Source: DATMYQ01 sp035560935
GTDB lineage: Bacteria; Bacillota; Negativicutes; Sporomusales; Sporomusaceae
Reading direction: 5' to 3'
Length of the DNA: 6,631 bases
Assembly: GCA_035560935.1 (NCBI GenBank)
Contig: DATMYQ010000123.1
Location: 1-6,631, forward strand
Numbering within the stretch: position 1 is the stretch's first letter; each line of letters starts with the position of its first letter. This document shows, one piece after another, positions 5,619 to 6,631 of the stretch. Below the pieces are notes generated by a model, which had not been told where the DNA came from, did no database searches, and saw only the letters and a program-made list of their open reading frames with translations. Both the position numbers and the translations under genes were made by a program.

Positions 5619-6500
5619 CTAGTTTTTCATTTTAGTGATTGGTACAAAGCCATTCTTTTCTGCATACGTTTCTTGGAATTCCTTACTCAGTGCATAGTCC
5701 ATAAAGGCTTTCACCGCACCGGTAGGAGCACCTTTAGTGAACATCCGGCCGAAAGTATACACCGGATAGGTGCCGTTGATCACATTCTCCATGGAATATT
5801 TCACACCATTGTACGCCATTGTTTTGACCGACTGATCAGCATACGCCGCATCCACATAGCCAAAAGCGCCGGGAGTACTGGCGATGGCGGCCCGAACGGC
5901 ACCGTTGGAATCCTGAATGACCGCATCATCCGTAAACGCACCATTTTTCAGGACAATCTCTGTAATGGCTGCCCGGGATCCGGAGGATTTCGCCCGGTGA
6001 ATAATCGTGATTTTTTGGTCTTTGCCGCCGACTTCCTGCCAGTTTTTAATTTTTCCGCTACAGATATCAATATACTGTTGTTGTGTCAAGTTATCAACAC
6101 TTACATCCGGATTAGTGATAAATACAAAAGGTATACCCACCAGCCGTGTTTCCGTCAATCCTTTATCTTTCAAAGTATCCTGCAACGGCACGTCGGAGTT
6201 GCCGATGTTGACCGAACCGGCGGCAACTTGGTTCTGCCCCGTGAAAGATCCGCCGCCGGCAATATTAACCGTTACCTTAGGATTTTTTTTCTGAAATTCT
6301 TCCTGAGCTGGTTTAAGAAAAGGAAGCAATGCGGTAGAACCGGATGCCGTCACGGTGCCGCTGACATCTGAAGCTGCTTTCGGTTCTTCCTTCTTGGCTC
6401 CGCCACCATTGCCGGAACCACCACATCCAGCCACCAGACCGGCTCCCAGCATTAGCGTCAGTGCCCCGACCATCAGTTTTGATTTGAAGATTGCATTCAT
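5619..6500 (-). CDS. pstS: Phosphate-binding lipoprotein PstS (ABC transporter substrate-binding protein)
   Basis: Extracytoplasmic phosphate receptor that delivers Pi to PstC/PstA, 293 residues. A lipoprotein signal peptide (residues 1-25) has a basic start, a hydrophobic core and the lipobox VAGC, with Cys26 the lipidated residue. A Gly/Lys/Glu-rich linker follows to about 45. The PstS-like domain then shows the phosphate-contact elements expected of the family: ASGSTALLP (52-60), GGGSFTG (82-88), IGNSDVP (99-105) and HRAKSSGSR (168-176). PGAFGYVDAAYA (210-221) and NGFVPI near the end are also typical. The start at 6500 is chosen because AAGGAGGT (6518-6511) precedes it and the lipoprotein signal begins there. 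In-frame ATGs at 6530 and 6569 would place extra residues before the signal peptide, and 6569 lies upstream of the predicted transcription start. It is followed by a terminator-like hairpin and then pstC. Confidence 0.95.
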   Translation of the reverse strand: MNAIFKSKLMVGALTLMLGAGLVAGCGGSGNGGGAKKEEPKAASDVSGTVTASGSTALLPFLKPAQEEFQKKNPKVTVNIAGGGSFTGQNQVAAGSVNIGNSDVPLQDTLKDKGLTETRLVGIPFVFITNPDVSVDNLTQQQYIDICSGKIKNWQEVGGKDQKITIIHRAKSSGSRAAITEIVLKNGAFTDDAVIQDSNGAVRAAIASTPGAFGYVDAAYADQSVKTMAYNGVKYSMENVINGTYPVYTFGRMFTKGAPTGAVKAFMDYALSKEFQETYAEKNGFVPITKMKN

Positions 6501-6510
6501 TGCTATTGAA

Positions 6511-6518
6511 ACCTCCTT
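6511..6518 (-). promoter_or_regulatory. Ribosome binding site deciding the pstS start
   Basis: On the - strand this reads AAGGAGGT, close to a perfect Shine-Dalgarno sequence, with 10 bases between it and the ATG at 6500. It lies inside any frame begun at 6530 or 6569, which argues against those starts. Confidence 0.8.
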
Positions 6519-6557
6519 AAAAGTTCGCATTGTTTGGATCTCTTTTGCGATATTTTT

Positions 6558-6611
6558 ATTGTAAAACATACGAAGCAGCGGCGTGTTAAGTCTAAGTTAC
6601 GTTTACGTTAA
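6558..6611 (-). promoter_or_regulatory. pstS promoter with three-repeat Pho box
   Basis: On the - strand TTAACG (6611-6606), GTAACT (6600-6595) and TTAACA (6589-6584) are in exact 11-bp phase. After 20 bp comes the -10 candidate TACAAT (6563-6558). The 20-bp gap and the phase are identical to the pstC promoter at 5456-5509; the middle hexamer is the weakest. Transcription would start near 6551, giving a leader of about 50 bases. Induction under phosphate starvation by a PhoP/PhoB-type regulator is inferred from the pattern and the gene it serves. Confidence 0.7.
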
Positions 6612-6631
6612 AACGCTGTTCGCCACTAGTC

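Noticed and set aside
5673..6371. Open frame of 232 codons on the + strand
   Set aside because: It lies entirely antisense to pstS, which has clear family motifs, a lipoprotein signal and a ribosome binding site. The + strand frame has no recognisable domain or good ribosome binding site.

Overview
The window reads as ordinary chromosomal DNA of a low-to-moderate GC bacterium. Several features fit a Firmicute: strong AAGGAGG-type ribosome binding sites, a long-armed chemoreceptor, a lipobox-type PstS, and phosphate-control boxes built from TTAACA/TTTACA-like hexamers at 11-bp spacing. A Negativicutes (Sporomusa/Pelosinus-like) origin is my guess only; nothing in the window identifies the genus.

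Layout. On the + strand, positions 1-2437 hold a two-gene unit: a methyl-accepting chemotaxis receptor with an unusually long N-terminal cytoplasmic extension, and a small STAS-domain protein resembling anti-sigma factor antagonists. Everything else is on the - strand and converges on this unit. A perfect 17-bp inverted repeat (2483-2545) lies at the convergence point and probably acts as a terminator. Reading leftward from the right end, the - strand carries pstS (phosphate-binding lipoprotein), pstC and pstA (the two phosphate permease subunits), an unrecognised 81-residue protein, and a 155-residue protein that looks like a SixA-type histidine phosphatase without its catalytic residues.

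How the genes work together. PstS captures phosphate outside the membrane and PstC/PstA form the channel. The ATPase gene pstB and the regulator gene phoU, which usually follow pstA, are absent here; the small 81-aa gene takes their place. Two - strand promoters, upstream of pstS and in the pstS-pstC gap, share one architecture: three hexamers at exact 11-bp phase, then 20 bp, then a -10 box. This fits control by a PhoP/PhoB response regulator. A terminator-like hairpin after pstS together with the internal promoter before pstC suggests that binding protein and permease levels are set separately.

The points most worth following are the duplicated Pho-box architecture, the missing pstB/phoU, the catalytically dead SixA-like protein, the small gene following pstA, the N-terminal extension of the chemoreceptor, and the STAS protein whose phospho-site surroundings are altered. 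I see no CRISPR array, tRNA, rRNA or insertion sequence. No gap between genes exceeds 300 bases.
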